Positions 18,655-28,843 of a stretch of 64,000 nt of DNA are shown here, in pieces. Position numbers and translations under genes: made by a program. This stretch comes from an uncultured Oscillospiraceae bacterium. Its GTDB lineage: Bacteria > Bacillota > Clostridia > Oscillospirales > Acutalibacteraceae. The DNA lies in NCBI GenBank assembly GCA_900543215.1, contig UQQR01000004.1:1-64000 (forward strand), written 5' to 3'. A model generated the notes under the pieces. That model did no database searches, had not been told where the DNA came from, and saw only the letters and a list, made by a program, of their open reading frames with translations. The first letter of the stretch is position 1; each line of letters begins with the position of its first letter.

Positions 18655-19599
18655 TTATTTTTTCTTTGCGGCAGCTTTTTTGGCCTTGTAGCGCTTCCAT
18701 ATAACCCAAAGCGGACCCGCAATAAACAGCGAGGATACCGCACCCGAAACTATACCGAAGGCCATAGGAACGGCAAATGTGCGGAGAGTTGACAGACCGA
18801 ACAGTTCGGATACCGTAACTATGGTCATAACCGCAACAAATGTGGTGAGCGATGTAATTACATTTCGCTTTAATGTGGTATTAATGCTTGCGTTTACAAC
18901 CTCGCCGATTTCCGCATCGGGCATAAGCCGTTTGTTTTCACGCACACGGTCGTAAATAACTATGGTATCGTTAAGCGAATAACCGAGTATCGTAAGCACA
19001 ACCGCAATATAGTTTGAGTCAAGCTGAAGCTTGAACAGCACACAGGTAAAGAAGGTTATAAGCACATCGAAAACCAGTGCGCAAAGCGCCGTAACCGCCG
19101 CGGACACACCGCCTATTCTTCTAAATCTTATGCCTACATATATTACAACGAGAATTGCGGTTATAACGACCGCAACAACGCTCTTGACAAAGAAAGAGCC
19201 TGCCACCGTAGGACTTACCGAGTTTGAATTGTAAAGAGCTATCTCGTTATCCGCAAACTTTTCGGTAAGGCTTTTAGTAAGCTCCTCCTGCTTTTCTGCG
19301 GAAACCGAATTCTTGCCTACCAGCGCTATTTCAAAGGTCTTTGTATCGCCGGCAAGCGAGGTGCTTTTTGAAACGGTAAAGGATTTATCAAGCACGCCTT
19401 TTGCCGTACTTTCAATATCTGCGTCGCTTATATCACCGGTATATGAATAGGATATTTTTGTACCGCCGCCGAAGTTAATGTCAAGCTTTACGCCGAAGCC
19501 GGGAACGAATATAAACACTATTCCGGCAAGAAAAATTACAGCGTAAACGATAAGTACCTTTTTAAGTGATTTATTGAAATCAATATTAATCTTACGCAT
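18655..19599 (-). CDS. secF: Protein translocase subunit SecF
   Basis: Membrane partner of SecD that uses the proton or sodium gradient to help the SecYEG channel release exported proteins. 314 aa: TM1 near residues 14-33, an extracytoplasmic domain starting with the LDINFGGGTKISY motif, then a five-TM bundle with the conserved GYSLNDTIVIYDRVREN. The C-terminus is Lys/Ala-rich. The start overlaps the secD stop by 8 nt. Confidence 0.97.
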   Translation of the reverse strand: MRKINIDFNKSLKKVLIVYAVIFLAGIVFIFVPGFGVKLDINFGGGTKISYSYTGDISDADIESTAKGVLDKSFTVSKSTSLAGDTKTFEIALVGKNSVSAEKQEELTKSLTEKFADNEIALYNSNSVSPTVAGSFFVKSVVAVVITAILVVIYVGIRFRRIGGVSAAVTALCALVFDVLITFFTCVLFKLQLDSNYIAVVLTILGYSLNDTIVIYDRVRENKRLMPDAEIGEVVNASINTTLKRNVITSLTTFVAVMTIVTVSELFGLSTLRTFAVPMAFGIVSGAVSSLFIAGPLWVIWKRYKAKKAAAKKK

Positions 19600-20968
19600 T
19601 TTTCTTACCTCCGTAAAGCCAGGGCTTTCTTAAGAACTTTAATTGTGAAATGCTCTTAAGCATATACTTTGAGGCAAGCACACCCATTATAAGGTTGAAC
19701 ACAACGCCCATTAAAAGCGTATAACCGAACGAGTAAATAGAACCTGTTATGGAAGAACCGAAGAGCGACATTATGGGTGAGAATATTTTCGCAAGGAAAT
19801 TATCCGGCGTACCGAACGCACCCATAAGCACCACGGAAACTATGATTATGGTTACATTTCCGTCGATAATAGCGCTCAGCGAGTTTTTATATCCGCTGTC
19901 TATTGCGCCGTCAATAGTCTTGCCCTTTTTGAATTCGTCCTTTATGCGCTCGGAGGCTATAACATTACAGTCAACACCCACGCCGACAGAAAGAATTATA
20001 CCCGCAATACCCGGTATTGTAAGGGTAAAGCTCGAAGCGTTCGGGAAAAATCCCGATATTGCCGCTATTGTTCCGGCAAGCTGACCGAGCAATGCGATAG
20101 ACGCCACAAATCCGTTAAGACGGTAAAGCAATATCATAATTAAGCAGACAATTCCGAATGCTATCGAACCCGCAACTATCATTACATGAAGCGCGTCGTT
20201 ACCGAGCGACGGTGAAATTATCTGAAGCTTGCTGTCGTCAACGGTGAGCGCAAAGGGAAGTGAGCCCGCGTTTATCTTATCGGCAAGGTCCTTTGCGGCG
20301 TCGGCGTTCTCCATACCGTCTATATAAGCGCTGCCGTTTGTAATGGCGGTGTTTACCGTAGGTGCGGAAATCTCCTGATCGTCCATCCAAATAGAGATCT
20401 TGCTTCCCACAAGCTCTGCAGTAGCGGCGGCGAACTTTGAGGAGCCGGCGTCGGTGAATGTAAGATACACCACATAAGCGCCGCTGTCATTTACGCCTGC
20501 CTGCGCGTTTTTAATATCCTGCGCGCCGCTTAAGATAACATCATCCTTATTCTCGTTGCGGCAGAATTTAAGTAAAGCGGTCTCTCCCAACTCCTGCACA
20601 GCCGCGGCGGCGTCAAAATTGCTCTCACCCGCCGCCCACGGGAACCTTACGATTATCTGGTGGTTATCGTTATCCGTGTACACCTCGTAGTCGGTGATGT
20701 TCTTGTTTACAAGGCGAGTCTCAACAATAGCCTTTGCGGCGTCCATATCCTCTTTTGTTATATCAACGCCTGATTTATCCGGTGAAAATACGGCTTCAAC
20801 GCCGCCTCTTATATCAATTCCCCAGCGGATATCCTCCGCTCCCTTGATATATACCTTTTTGGTATCGCCATAGTAGCTGCTTGCACCGAAAAAGGCTCCG
20901 TAGGTTAAAGCCAAAATCAGTATAAGCACCACGAAAAACACCGGTTTACCGGTTCTTTTAGACTTCAT
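19592..20968 (-). CDS. secD: Protein translocase subunit SecD
   Basis: 458 aa: TM1 near the N-terminus, P1-type extracytoplasmic domain beginning WGIDIRGGVEA, and a C-terminal TM bundle carrying GVGVDCNVIASERIKDE, where Asp is the proton-relay residue (usually GMAVDANV; here Cys replaces Ala). The start is the ATG at 20968 with GGAGG 8 nt upstream; the in-frame ATG at 20983 lies on that site. It has its own consensus promoter. Confidence 0.96.
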   Translation of the reverse strand: MKSKRTGKPVFFVVLILILALTYGAFFGASSYYGDTKKVYIKGAEDIRWGIDIRGGVEAVFSPDKSGVDITKEDMDAAKAIVETRLVNKNITDYEVYTDNDNHQIIVRFPWAAGESNFDAAAAVQELGETALLKFCRNENKDDVILSGAQDIKNAQAGVNDSGAYVVYLTFTDAGSSKFAAATAELVGSKISIWMDDQEISAPTVNTAITNGSAYIDGMENADAAKDLADKINAGSLPFALTVDDSKLQIISPSLGNDALHVMIVAGSIAFGIVCLIMILLYRLNGFVASIALLGQLAGTIAAISGFFPNASSFTLTIPGIAGIILSVGVGVDCNVIASERIKDEFKKGKTIDGAIDSGYKNSLSAIIDGNVTIIIVSVVLMGAFGTPDNFLAKIFSPIMSLFGSSITGSIYSFGYTLLMGVVFNLIMGVLASKYMLKSISQLKFLRKPWLYGGKKNA

Positions 20969-21001
20969 CGGCAAGTCCTCCAAATATGTACTTATTCATT
21001 A

Positions 21002-21030
21002 ATTATACATAAAACATCTTGTAAAGTCAA
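21002..21030 (-). promoter_or_regulatory. Promoter of secDF
   Basis: Minus-strand -35 TTGACT (21025-21030), 17-bp spacer, -10 TATAAT (21002-21007). It lies in the 87-nt gap between the aminotransferase stop and secD. Confidence 0.9.
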
Positions 21031-21055
21031 TAATTTCCCTTAAAAACCGCCGACC

Positions 21056-22336
21056 TTACTGTTTTTCCGCTATAAGCTTTTCGAGCGCGGCATACTTGAC
21101 CGCAACACTCAGTACCAGCGACGCCTTTTTGATTTCCTCAACCGATGGGTAGGACGGAGCTATTCTTATATTTGAGTCGTTCGGGTCAATGCCGTAGGGG
21201 TAAGTAGCTCCCGCGGGCGTAAGAATCATACCCGCGTTGGCGCAAAGCTGCTCTACACGCTTGGCGCACCCGTCAAGCACATAAAGGCTTATAAAGTAGC
21301 CGCCCTTCGGATTTGTCCAGCGCGCGATACCCGTATCCGAAAGCTGTTTTTCAAGCTCGGCTAGCACTGATTCAAACTTAGGCCTTAATATATCCGCATG
21401 GCGTTTCATATGGCGCTCTATATCAGCCGGAGTTTTGAACATTCTTGCGTGTCTTAACTGATTAAGCTTATCGGGCCCTATGGTCTGATACTTCATTCTG
21501 CCCTTTAAAAGCGCAACATTGTTGGGGCTTGCCGCCTCAACCGCAACGCCGGCGCCGGGGAATGTAATCTTTGAGGTTGAAGTAAATATTATCGGCAGAT
21601 CGGGGTTGCCCGCCTTTACGCACTCATCATAGAGGTTTAATAGCTTATCGCCGTCGTCATAAAGGTCGTGTACCGCATAGGCATTGTCCCAGAAAATTCT
21701 GAAATCGCCTGCCGCGGGCTTTAGGTGTGCCATTCTTCTTACCGTTTCGTCCGAATAGGTTATACCCTCGGGGTTTGAATACTTCGGAACGCACCATATA
21801 CCCTTTACGCTTTCGTCTTTAACAAGCTCCTCTACCCTGTCCATAACAGGTCCGTTCTCGTCTGTGGGAACGGAAATAAGCTCAAAGCCGAAATACTCGG
21901 TTATGGCAAAATGGCGGTCATATCCGGGAACCGGACACAAAAATTTAAGCTTGCCCTGTTTTCCCCAGGGTTCGCCGCCCATACCGTGTGTCATAGCCTG
22001 CGCAATGGTGTCAAACATCATATTAAGCGAGGAATTTCCGCCTACTATTATCTGTTCGGGAGCAAGTCCCAATATTTTGCCGAAAAGTATTTTAAGCTCC
22101 TGAAGTCCGTCAAGTCCGCCGTAGTTTCTGCAATCTATACCACTTATGTTTTTAAATCCGGTATCGTTGCCCACAAGATCAAACATCTCGCCGCTTAAAT
22201 CCATATTGTCAAAGCCGGGCTTGCCCCTTGACATATCAAGCGACAAATGGAGCGATCTTAAACGCTCGTACTCATGGCGTACACTTTTGAACTCCTCGGA
22301 CAATTCATCCAAATTCATATTTAAATAATCTGACAT
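21056..22336 (-). CDS. PLP-dependent aminotransferase (aspartate aminotransferase-like, fold type I)
   Basis: 426 aa. The LDMSRGKPGFDNMDLS segment near residues 33-48 and overall length fit the PF12897-type aspartate aminotransferase family common in Firmicutes and Actinobacteria. The PLP lysine is probably Lys256 in STSKITFPGAG, with cofactor-contacting NAYAVHDLY and a C-terminal RIAPSYP substrate-arginine motif. The amino donor and acceptor cannot be read from sequence. It has its own promoter and a GGAGG 7 nt before ATG, and no visible operon partner. No clear terminator follows; the secDF promoter comes next. Confidence 0.88.
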   Translation of the reverse strand: MSDYLNMNLDELSEEFKSVRHEYERLRSLHLSLDMSRGKPGFDNMDLSGEMFDLVGNDTGFKNISGIDCRNYGGLDGLQELKILFGKILGLAPEQIIVGGNSSLNMMFDTIAQAMTHGMGGEPWGKQGKLKFLCPVPGYDRHFAITEYFGFELISVPTDENGPVMDRVEELVKDESVKGIWCVPKYSNPEGITYSDETVRRMAHLKPAAGDFRIFWDNAYAVHDLYDDGDKLLNLYDECVKAGNPDLPIIFTSTSKITFPGAGVAVEAASPNNVALLKGRMKYQTIGPDKLNQLRHARMFKTPADIERHMKRHADILRPKFESVLAELEKQLSDTGIARWTNPKGGYFISLYVLDGCAKRVEQLCANAGMILTPAGATYPYGIDPNDSNIRIAPSYPSVEEIKKASLVLSVAVKYAALEKLIAEKQ

Positions 22337-22360
22337 AATAACGCCTCCTCTAACCTATTA

Positions 22361-22389
22361 AATATACCTCATTTCGGCGCTTTTTTCAA
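22361..22389 (-). promoter_or_regulatory. Promoter of the aminotransferase gene
   Basis: Minus-strand -35 TTGAAA (22384-22389), 17 bp, -10 TATATT (22361-22366), about 25 nt before the start codon. Confidence 0.75.
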
Positions 22390-22399
22390 GGCTTATTTT

Positions 22400-22427
22400 A
22401 AAAAAAAACCCTGCCGCAGGGGCAGGG
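22400..22427 (-). terminator. Terminator of the S1-domain gene
   Basis: CCCTGCC pairs with GGCAGGG (22409-22415 and 22421-22427, 5-nt loop) and is followed on the minus strand by nine T residues. Textbook intrinsic terminator. Confidence 0.95.
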
Positions 22428-22440
22428 ACAAAAACATATA

Positions 22441-23364
22441 TTATCCGCAAAATCTTGTTGATATTCTTTTAAAGCAGTCGTTCGGGGAGTAATCCCACTC
22501 ATCAAGCTTATCTCCGCTGAAGAAATATTTTATCGGCGGCGTATAGTCGCTGTCAAAACTGTCTATTATTATAAGCTTTATTTTCATTTTTTCCCGTATT
22601 ATGCTTTTTATATACACGCTTGCCTGCTGACCTATAAAAACATCGGGTCGGGGTTCGGCAAGACCGGCGAGGTTCGGCGTAAGCTCCACAAAAACCCCGT
22701 AATCCTCGACACTTCTTATAACCCCCGTAACGGTCTGACCCGGCAAAAACATAGCAGCGTTTTCCTCCCAGGTTCCCAAAAGCTCCTTATGCGACAGAGT
22801 TATTCTTCCGTCGTCGGCTATGCTTTTAATAATGACCCTTATATCGTCGCCCACCTTGAAACGGTCCCTAGGATGAGAAATACGGGAAACCGATATGGCG
22901 TCTATCGGCAAAAGCGCCGCGTTTCCGCAGCCTATATCGCAAAACGCCCCAAACGATTCAAGATGCGTTACCTTGGCATTAATTACATCGCCGGTCTTTT
23001 TTGAACCGGTTATGTATTTTTTGCAAAGCTCCTGCGCGCATTTTCTTGAAAGATATGCGCAGGGTCTTCCGAGTTCGTCAACCTTAATATCGGTTATAAC
23101 AAAGCTTACGGGCTTTCCTACCCTTGAAATAAGGGCTATATCTCGGGTGGAGCCGTCAGAAATACCGATAGCCCCCTCCTCACGGGGAATTATCCCTCTC
23201 ATACAGCCGAGATCCACAATAAGATTATGCTCGGCGTCGCACATAGTTACCGTCGATTCAAGCACCGTCTGCTTGGACTGAGCCTCCATAAGCGCCGACG
23301 GGGTAAAAGCTTTTTTTCCTTCCGCTGCCGTGCCGTTCCATCCTTCCGGGAAAAAACCGTTCAT
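22441..23364 (-). CDS. S1-domain RNA-binding protein (RpsA-like)
   Basis: 307 aa with three S1-type OB folds: a degenerate one near residues 40-120, a second near 124-196 (GDVINAKVTHLESFGAFCDIG and ITLSHKELLG) and a third near 205-270 (GQTVTGVIRSVEDYGVFVEL). It resembles the short ribosomal protein S1 homologs of Clostridia, shorter than the six-domain E. coli S1. A role in mRNA binding or translation is inferred. SD AGGTGAT precedes ATG. A -10-like TATAAT lies upstream near 23420, but I see no good -35. Confidence 0.85.
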   Translation of the reverse strand: MNGFFPEGWNGTAAEGKKAFTPSALMEAQSKQTVLESTVTMCDAEHNLIVDLGCMRGIIPREEGAIGISDGSTRDIALISRVGKPVSFVITDIKVDELGRPCAYLSRKCAQELCKKYITGSKKTGDVINAKVTHLESFGAFCDIGCGNAALLPIDAISVSRISHPRDRFKVGDDIRVIIKSIADDGRITLSHKELLGTWEENAAMFLPGQTVTGVIRSVEDYGVFVELTPNLAGLAEPRPDVFIGQQASVYIKSIIREKMKIKLIIIDSFDSDYTPPIKYFFSGDKLDEWDYSPNDCFKRISTRFCG

Positions 23365-23462
23365 TATTTAATCACCTTTCCTTTTTACATACGGGCTTTT
23401 ATGCCCTGTAACAAATTATATGATGTGAAAGATGAAAAAATGAGCGAATTATGTCCCCTGAT

Positions 23463-23503
23463 AAAATTTTTTTCGGCGAACGCATTTATTTGCGTCCGCC
23501 GAA
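23463..23503 (-). terminator. Terminator of the lipoprotein gene
   Basis: A 13-bp stem with one mismatch (23472-23484 with 23491-23503, 6-nt loop) is followed on the minus strand by a T-rich tract. Confidence 0.92.
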
Positions 23504-23529
23504 AGCATAACTGTACAGAATTTTGTTTT

Positions 23530-24435
23530 TTAAAACAGCTTAAAGCCGAAATCCCTTACGGATAAGCCGCATCCCGATGACGATAAAATCGAATTGATTT
23601 CATTTATAAACCCGTCGAAAAAATCCGCCATTTGCGCATAGACCTCTTCTTTTGTATATGAGTCGTCCTCTATGCTTAAATAAGAAAAATCCTCGGGCAA
23701 AAACTTTGTTCTTGCGGCGGAGCTTTTAAGCTCAATTCTTGCGTTGATCAAAAAACTGTAATTCTCATCTTGTTTGTAAAATGAATATGTGCAATCCGCG
23801 GTATCGGAAAGGCTTACCCTAAAACAATCTGTACCCGACAGGCTGTACGCCTCAAAGCTGACATAATTTTGCGAACGGAGTTCACACGGCGTTGAAATTA
23901 AATATTTCATATTCCCGACTGTTTTTTCTATTTCAAAAAATTGGGAATTGCCGCTTTCGGAGCCGTGCTTTTGCATCCACACAATAAGCGTTTCTATCGG
24001 ACGGGATGGGTCTGCCACGCCGCAATACTCGCAAAGGTATTTGCCGAAATCATGCTTGCCGTCGGGTGCGGTCTTATCGCTTGTATATTCATAGCCGCAA
24101 TCTTGGCATCTGTGTTCGGTATATCCGCCGGTTGTACAGTTGGGCGGTAAGACTAAGCTCCTGAAATCATGCCTGCACCCCTTAGTCTCACTGCTTACCG
24201 AAGCGCTTTGCGGGGATGAACTGCCGACGGTTTTTTCGGGCACCGATGAGGAAACTTCCGAAACGGGTTCCGAGGTATGTATATCCTCTGTTTTGGAAAC
24301 CGCGCTTTCCTCTTTATTTGTAACAGCCGAAGAATAGGCGTTGTTTGACGCCGTAATATCCTTACTGCTTTTGCAGCCGCACACAGCCGCGATTATACCT
24401 ATACAAAGAAGCCCCGCCGCAAACCGTCTTTTCAT
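23530..24435 (-). CDS. Putative lipoprotein with a Cys-pair module
   Basis: 301 aa, family not recognised. The signal peptide is basic (KRR), hydrophobic, and ends in a lipobox-like VCGC, so a surface lipoprotein is likely; Cys at -2 is unusual. Residues about 30-85 are a Ser/Thr/Glu-rich, low-complexity spacer. Residues about 87-142 carry a histidine- and cysteine-rich repeat (CRHDF, CQDCGYEY, HDFGKYLCEYCG) like the zinc-ribbon-like repeats of clostridial surface proteins. The rest (to 301) is a novel-looking domain with no motif I know. It has its own promoter and terminator, so it is a single-gene unit beyond the pyr operon. Confidence 0.75.
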   Translation of the reverse strand: MKRRFAAGLLCIGIIAAVCGCKSSKDITASNNAYSSAVTNKEESAVSKTEDIHTSEPVSEVSSSVPEKTVGSSSPQSASVSSETKGCRHDFRSLVLPPNCTTGGYTEHRCQDCGYEYTSDKTAPDGKHDFGKYLCEYCGVADPSRPIETLIVWMQKHGSESGNSQFFEIEKTVGNMKYLISTPCELRSQNYVSFEAYSLSGTDCFRVSLSDTADCTYSFYKQDENYSFLINARIELKSSAARTKFLPEDFSYLSIEDDSYTKEEVYAQMADFFDGFINEINSILSSSGCGLSVRDFGFKLF

Positions 24436-24465
24436 TTTTTACCTCTTTTTTAATGAATTTCTTTC

Positions 24466-24494
24466 ATTATACCTGTAAAATAAGTAAAATACAA
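24466..24494 (-). promoter_or_regulatory. Promoter of the lipoprotein gene
   Basis: Minus-strand -35 TTGTAT (24489-24494), 17 bp, -10 TATAAT (24466-24471), in the 63-nt gap after pyrI. Confidence 0.8.
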
Positions 24495-24498
24495 GCTG

Positions 24499-24915
24499 TT
24501 ATTTTGCCTTTGTCTCGCAATAAGCACAGCGGTAAATGCGGTTTTCTCTGTCGGTCAGCTTAAAAATGTGCGGCAGTTCCTGCTCGGTTGAGGTTATGCA
24601 CCTCGGATTCTTGCACTTTAAAACATTTGTAAGCTCTTGCGGCAGTTCTATTGTCTTTTTCTCCGCAATTTTTCCGTCCCTTATTACATTTACGGTAACA
24701 AAGGGATCGATATATCCCAAAATATCGGTATCGACATCAAAATCAGAGTCGATTTTAATAATATCCTTCTTTCCCGTTTTGCGGCTGGCTACATTTTTTA
24801 TAAGCGCCACCGAGCAGTCAAGCGCGTCAAGCCCCAAAAGCCTGTAAATCTCCATAGCCTTGCCCGCGGTTATGTGGTCTATTACTATTCCGTTTTTTAT
24901 AGAATCGATATTCAA
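24499..24915 (-). CDS. pyrI: Aspartate carbamoyltransferase regulatory subunit
   Basis: 138 aa. N-terminal nucleotide-binding domain (GIVIDHITAGKAMEIYRLLG) and a C-terminal zinc site made by CKNPRC and CAYC, which binds the catalytic subunit. In E. coli the subunit confers CTP inhibition and ATP activation. At 138 aa it is about 15 shorter than E. coli PyrI. It directly follows pyrB and is the last gene of the pyr operon; no terminator is visible before the next promoter. Confidence 0.95.
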   Translation of the reverse strand: MNIDSIKNGIVIDHITAGKAMEIYRLLGLDALDCSVALIKNVASRKTGKKDIIKIDSDFDVDTDILGYIDPFVTVNVIRDGKIAEKKTIELPQELTNVLKCKNPRCITSTEQELPHIFKLTDRENRIYRCAYCETKAK

Positions 24916-25836
24916 TTATTCCACCCCCAAAAGCATTAAGATGAGTGCCATTCTCATATATTTGCCGTAAAGCACCTGCTTGAAATAACAGGCTCTTTTA
25001 TCGCTGTCCACCGCAACGCTTATTTCGTTTACCCTCGGCAGCGGATGAAGCACCCTTAATCTGTCCCCCGCAAGCGCCATTTTTTCGGGGGTTAAAATGT
25101 ACGAGTCCTTAAGCCTTAAGTAATCCTCTTCGTTAAAAAACCTTTCCTTTTGCACACGGGTCATATAAAGTATATCAAGGTCTGCTATCACGCCCTCAAG
25201 GCTGTCGGTTTCACGGTACTCTATACCTGCTTTATCGAGCTTATCCTTTACATAACCGGGGAGTTTTAATTCATTAGGGGAAATAAGCACAAATTTAACG
25301 CCTTTATACCGTATAAGCGCGGAAATCAAAGAATGTACCGTTCTGCCGAACTTTAAGTCGCCGCAAAAGCCTACCGTAAGATTGTCAAAGCCGCCCTTTT
25401 CACGGTATATGGTAAGCAGATCGGCAAGGGTCTGTGTGGGGTGGCTGTGTCCGCCGTCGCCTGCGTTTATAACGGGAATTGAGGCGTTTTTTGCGGCGAC
25501 AAGCGGCGCTCCCTCCTTCGGGTGGCGCATAGCTATAATATCGGCATAGCAGGAAACCACCCTTGCGGTATCCGCAACGCTTTCTCCCTTGGACGCCGAG
25601 GAGCTTTGCGCCTCGGAAAAACCGAGCACATTACCGCCGAGCTCGTACATTGCGGCTTCAAAGCTGAGCCTTGTTCTGGTAGACGGCTCGAAAAACAGCG
25701 TGGCAAGCTTTTTGCCCCTGCATTTTTCGGAATATTTTAATGGATTTTCTATAATATCGTTGGCTGTGGCGATAAGCCCGTCTATTTCCTCGGTTGTAAG
25801 CTCCGAAATATCTATAACACTTCTCAATTCTATCAT
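24916..25836 (-). CDS. pyrB: Aspartate carbamoyltransferase catalytic subunit
   Basis: Condenses carbamoyl phosphate with aspartate, the committed pyrimidine step. 306 aa. The carbamoyl-phosphate loop [13 protein letters not shown], the HPTQTLADL motif and the aspartate-domain HPLPRVNEI are intact. It overlaps pyrE by 4 nt and abuts pyrI, the E. coli-like PyrB/PyrI pairing rather than the single-subunit Bacillus type. Confidence 0.98.
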   Translation of the reverse strand: MIELRSVIDISELTTEEIDGLIATANDIIENPLKYSEKCRGKKLATLFFEPSTRTRLSFEAAMYELGGNVLGFSEAQSSSASKGESVADTARVVSCYADIIAMRHPKEGAPLVAAKNASIPVINAGDGGHSHPTQTLADLLTIYREKGGFDNLTVGFCGDLKFGRTVHSLISALIRYKGVKFVLISPNELKLPGYVKDKLDKAGIEYRETDSLEGVIADLDILYMTRVQKERFFNEEDYLRLKDSYILTPEKMALAGDRLRVLHPLPRVNEISVAVDSDKRACYFKQVLYGKYMRMALILMLLGVE

Positions 25837-26489
25837 TCCTTTGCGCCGTTTATTTTAAGATAAGCCTTAATGCGTTCCACATTTTCACGGTTTTTTTCGT
25901 CTTTTTCAAGGTATTCAATAATATCGTATACATTAACGACCGAATACACAGGGAAACCGAATTCCTCACTTATCTCTTTCATTGCCGATTTTTCGGTCTT
26001 GCCCTTTTCACAGCGGTCCACCATAACGAATACGGCGGCGACCTTAACGCCGTCAAGCCTTGATAAAATCTCCATGCTTTCCCTTATTGCGGTGCCTGCG
26101 GTTATAACATCCTCAACGATTACCGCTTCTTCGCCGGCTTTCGGCTTATAGCCTACGAACACGCCACCCTCGCCGTGGTCCTTTTCCTCCTTGCGGTTGA
26201 AAAAGAAAGGTACGTCAAGCCCGTTTTCCGAAAGCGCAACAGCTACCGATACCGCAATCGGAATACCCTTATATGCGGGACCGTAAAGCACGGATTTTTT
26301 GTTACCGAGCTTTTCAAAATACGCCTTTGCGTAAAATTTGCCTAATTTTCTTATCTGGTCGCCTGTTTTAATTTCGCCCGCGTTTATAAAATAGGGAATT
26401 TTTCTGCCGCTTTTTGCGGTGAAATCTCCGAATTTCAGCACCCCTGCGGACTCTAAAAACTCAATAAATTCGTGTTTATAGCTTTGCAT
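25833..26489 (-). CDS. pyrE: Orotate phosphoribosyltransferase
   Basis: Adds PRPP-derived ribose phosphate to orotate. 218 aa from the ATG at 26489, chosen because AGGTGAT lies just upstream; a GTG start at 26498 would add three residues. The PRPP-binding motif appears as [17 protein letters not shown], and catalytic loop residues lie around [10 protein letters not shown]. At its 3' end it overlaps pyrB by 4 nt. Confidence 0.96.
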   Translation of the reverse strand: MQSYKHEFIEFLESAGVLKFGDFTAKSGRKIPYFINAGEIKTGDQIRKLGKFYAKAYFEKLGNKKSVLYGPAYKGIPIAVSVAVALSENGLDVPFFFNRKEEKDHGEGGVFVGYKPKAGEEAVIVEDVITAGTAIRESMEILSRLDGVKVAAVFVMVDRCEKGKTEKSAMKEISEEFGFPVYSVVNVYDIIEYLEKDEKNRENVERIKAYLKINGAKE

Positions 26490-26498
26490 TTTTATCAC

Positions 26499-27197
26499 CT
26501 ATCCTATAAATTCCCGAACACAGCGTTCGTATGCCGCAACGGGATCCGCCGCCGCGGTTATCGGTCTGCCTACCACTATGTAGTCGCTCCCGATCTCCCT
26601 TGCTTTTTCGGGCGTTGTTACACGGGACTGGTCGCCCTTATCGCCGTCGGCAAAGCGTATGCCCGGTGTTACGTTTAAAAATCCGTTGCCGCAGACGCCG
26701 TGAACCGCCGCCGCCTCAAGCGGAGAGCAAACAACGCCGTCAAGTCCCGATTCCTTTGCGTTTTCGGCGTAATGCATAACCACATCCTCCATTTTGCCGG
26801 TTATTAAGAGATCCTTATGCATTGCCTCCTCGCTTGTAGAGGTAAGCTGTGTTACGGCTATAAGCAGCGGACGAGTGCCGTCGGGGCGCGTCAGCCCCTC
26901 TATTGCGGCGGTCATCATAGCCTTTGTGCCCGCAGCGTGCAAATTGCACATATCGACAGAGAGACGGGAAAGCACCGCCATAGATTTTTTAACCGTGTTC
27001 GGAATATCGTGCAGTTTTAAGTCAAGAAAAATTTTGTGCCCCCTTTCCTTGATTTCCCTTACTATCTGCGGGCCCTCGGCGTAAAAAAGCTCCATTCCGA
27101 TTTTTACAAACGGTTTTTTGCCCTCGAATTTGTCAAGAAACTCAAGACAGCTCTTTTTATCGCTGAAATCGCAGGCAATTATAACATCCTTACCCAT
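26499..27197 (-). CDS. pyrF: Orotidine 5'-phosphate decarboxylase
   Basis: Final UMP-forming step. 232 aa, TIM-barrel. The catalytic Lys/Asp network is in [13 protein letters not shown], and the phosphate site in [12 protein letters not shown]. It belongs to the short (about 230 aa) subfamily. It overlaps pyrD by 8 nt. Confidence 0.98.
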   Translation of the reverse strand: MGKDVIIACDFSDKKSCLEFLDKFEGKKPFVKIGMELFYAEGPQIVREIKERGHKIFLDLKLHDIPNTVKKSMAVLSRLSVDMCNLHAAGTKAMMTAAIEGLTRPDGTRPLLIAVTQLTSTSEEAMHKDLLITGKMEDVVMHYAENAKESGLDGVVCSPLEAAAVHGVCGNGFLNVTPGIRFADGDKGDQSRVTTPEKAREIGSDYIVVGRPITAAADPVAAYERCVREFIG

Positions 27198-28107
27198 TGT
27201 GCGCTCCTCCTGTTATTTCGCTTAGTTTTTTAATGCCGTATTTTTCCATTGCGGCAGGCAGTCCCTCAATAATGCTTTTGCAGGCATACGGCTCCACAAG
27301 GTTTGCCGCTCCCACCTCTGTCGCTGTCGCACCGGCAAGCATAAACTCGATAACATCCTCGGCAGTGGCTATTCCGCCCATTCCGACTATCGGTATCTTT
27401 ACCGCCTTGTACACCTGATAAACCATCCTGACCGCCACGGGCTTTACGGCAGGACCCGACAATCCGCCCGTTTTGTTTGCAAGCAGCGGCTTTTTGGTCT
27501 TTAAATCTATTTTCATACCGAGCAGAGTGTTTATAAGGGAAACTCCGTCCGCTCCCTCTGCCTCGCACGCCCTTGCTATCTCGCAAATATCCGTTACATT
27601 GGGCGACAGCTTAATTATTATCGGCTTATCCGTAGCTTTTCTTACCGCTTTGGTTATTTTTGCGGCGCTTTCGGCGTTTGTGCCGAAGGCAAGTCCGCCG
27701 CCGTGCACATTGGGGCAGGAAATGTTTATTTCCAGCCACCCGACGCTTTTCTCTCCGCTGAGCCTTTCCGCCGTGTATACATAATCTTCGGCGGAAAAGC
27801 CGCTTATATTTGCCATGACCGGCTTTTTATAAACCTGACCGAGCGTTTTAAGCTCGTTTTCAATTACGGCGTCAACCCCCGGATTTTGCAGTCCCACGGC
27901 GTTGAGCATACCGGACGGGCATTCCGCAATCCTCGGTGTGGGGTTGCCGAAGCGCGGATCCCTGGTAGTGCCTTTAAGGGAAATTGAGCCTAAAATATTT
28001 ATATCGTAAAATCTTGAAAATTCATAACCGAACCCAAAGGTTCCGCTTGCCGGTATAACGGGATTGTCAAGCGTTATTCCGCAAAGCTTAACGGAAGTGT
28101 CTACCAT
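27190..28107 (-). CDS. pyrD: Dihydroorotate dehydrogenase B, catalytic subunit
   Basis: FMN TIM-barrel enzyme, 305 aa, oxidising dihydroorotate to orotate. The active-site Cys lies in [18 protein letters not shown], the class 1B pattern. The ATG at 28107 has GGGAGG 7 nt upstream; upstream in-frame codons belong to the end of pyrK. It overlaps pyrK by 7 nt. Electrons pass to NAD+ through PyrK. Confidence 0.97.
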   Translation of the reverse strand: MVDTSVKLCGITLDNPVIPASGTFGFGYEFSRFYDINILGSISLKGTTRDPRFGNPTPRIAECPSGMLNAVGLQNPGVDAVIENELKTLGQVYKKPVMANISGFSAEDYVYTAERLSGEKSVGWLEINISCPNVHGGGLAFGTNAESAAKITKAVRKATDKPIIIKLSPNVTDICEIARACEAEGADGVSLINTLLGMKIDLKTKKPLLANKTGGLSGPAVKPVAVRMVYQVYKAVKIPIVGMGGIATAEDVIEFMLAGATATEVGAANLVEPYACKSIIEGLPAAMEKYGIKKLSEITGGAHNG

Positions 28108-28832
28108 TCTATTTCCTCCCTTAAAAGCACGGGGCCGCCTGTGCATATGCGTTTGGGCCCGTTTTTTGTTTTGCAGGTACAGCCCATACAGGCGCCCGTA
28201 CCGCAGCCCATACGCTCTTCAAAGCTAAACTGACCGTCGGTCTTAGCCACGGCATCAACCGCCTTTAGCATAGGCTTCGGTCCGCAGGTGTAAAAATATG
28301 TGTAGTCGGCGCTTTTTAAGGCGTCGGTAACAAAGCCTTTGAGTCCGTAGCTTCCGTCAACCGTTGTTACCGCAACAAGCGCGCCGAGGTCTCGGAATTC
28401 TTTTTCGTAAAATATCTCGTTTTTAGTGTTAAAGCCTAATATCACACTTACGGTCTTGCCTTCCGTTATAAGCTTTTTGCAAAGCCCGTAAAGCGGGGGA
28501 ACGCCAACGCCGCCGCCTATGAGTATGGGTCTTGTGCCCGACGGCTCCGTATCAAACCCGTTGCCGAGCGATATTAAAAGGTCGAGCTTCTCACCATTTT
28601 TCATACGGCTCAAAGCTTCTGTTCCGGCGCCCACAACCTTGTATATTACCGTGAGTGTTCTGTCGTCCCGGTCGCAGATTGAAATGGGGCGGCGCAGGTA
28701 AAGTTCCGGTATTTTAATATTTACAAACTGCCCCGGCGCTGTTATGGGCGAGGTATCGCCCGAAAGCACCATTTTAAAAACCGAGGGTGCAATTTTCTCG
28801 TTTGACAAAATTTCGTAAAAATCCTGTTTCAT
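28101..28832 (-). CDS. pyrK: Dihydroorotate dehydrogenase B, electron transfer subunit
   Basis: 243 aa ferredoxin-reductase-like subunit carrying FAD and a [2Fe-2S] cluster. The FAD site is [10 protein letters not shown], the NAD site GGGVGVPPL, and the cluster cysteines lie in [12 protein letters not shown] plus RICTGGPV. The ATG at 28832 follows AAGGA by about 6-7 nt; the longer TTG frame is unlikely. It sits 11 nt after carB. Confidence 0.96.
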   Translation of the reverse strand: MKQDFYEILSNEKIAPSVFKMVLSGDTSPITAPGQFVNIKIPELYLRRPISICDRDDRTLTVIYKVVGAGTEALSRMKNGEKLDLLISLGNGFDTEPSGTRPILIGGGVGVPPLYGLCKKLITEGKTVSVILGFNTKNEIFYEKEFRDLGALVAVTTVDGSYGLKGFVTDALKSADYTYFYTCGPKPMLKAVDAVAKTDGQFSFEERMGCGTGACMGCTCKTKNGPKRICTGGPVLLREEIEW

Positions 28833-28843
28833 AGCGTTTCCTT

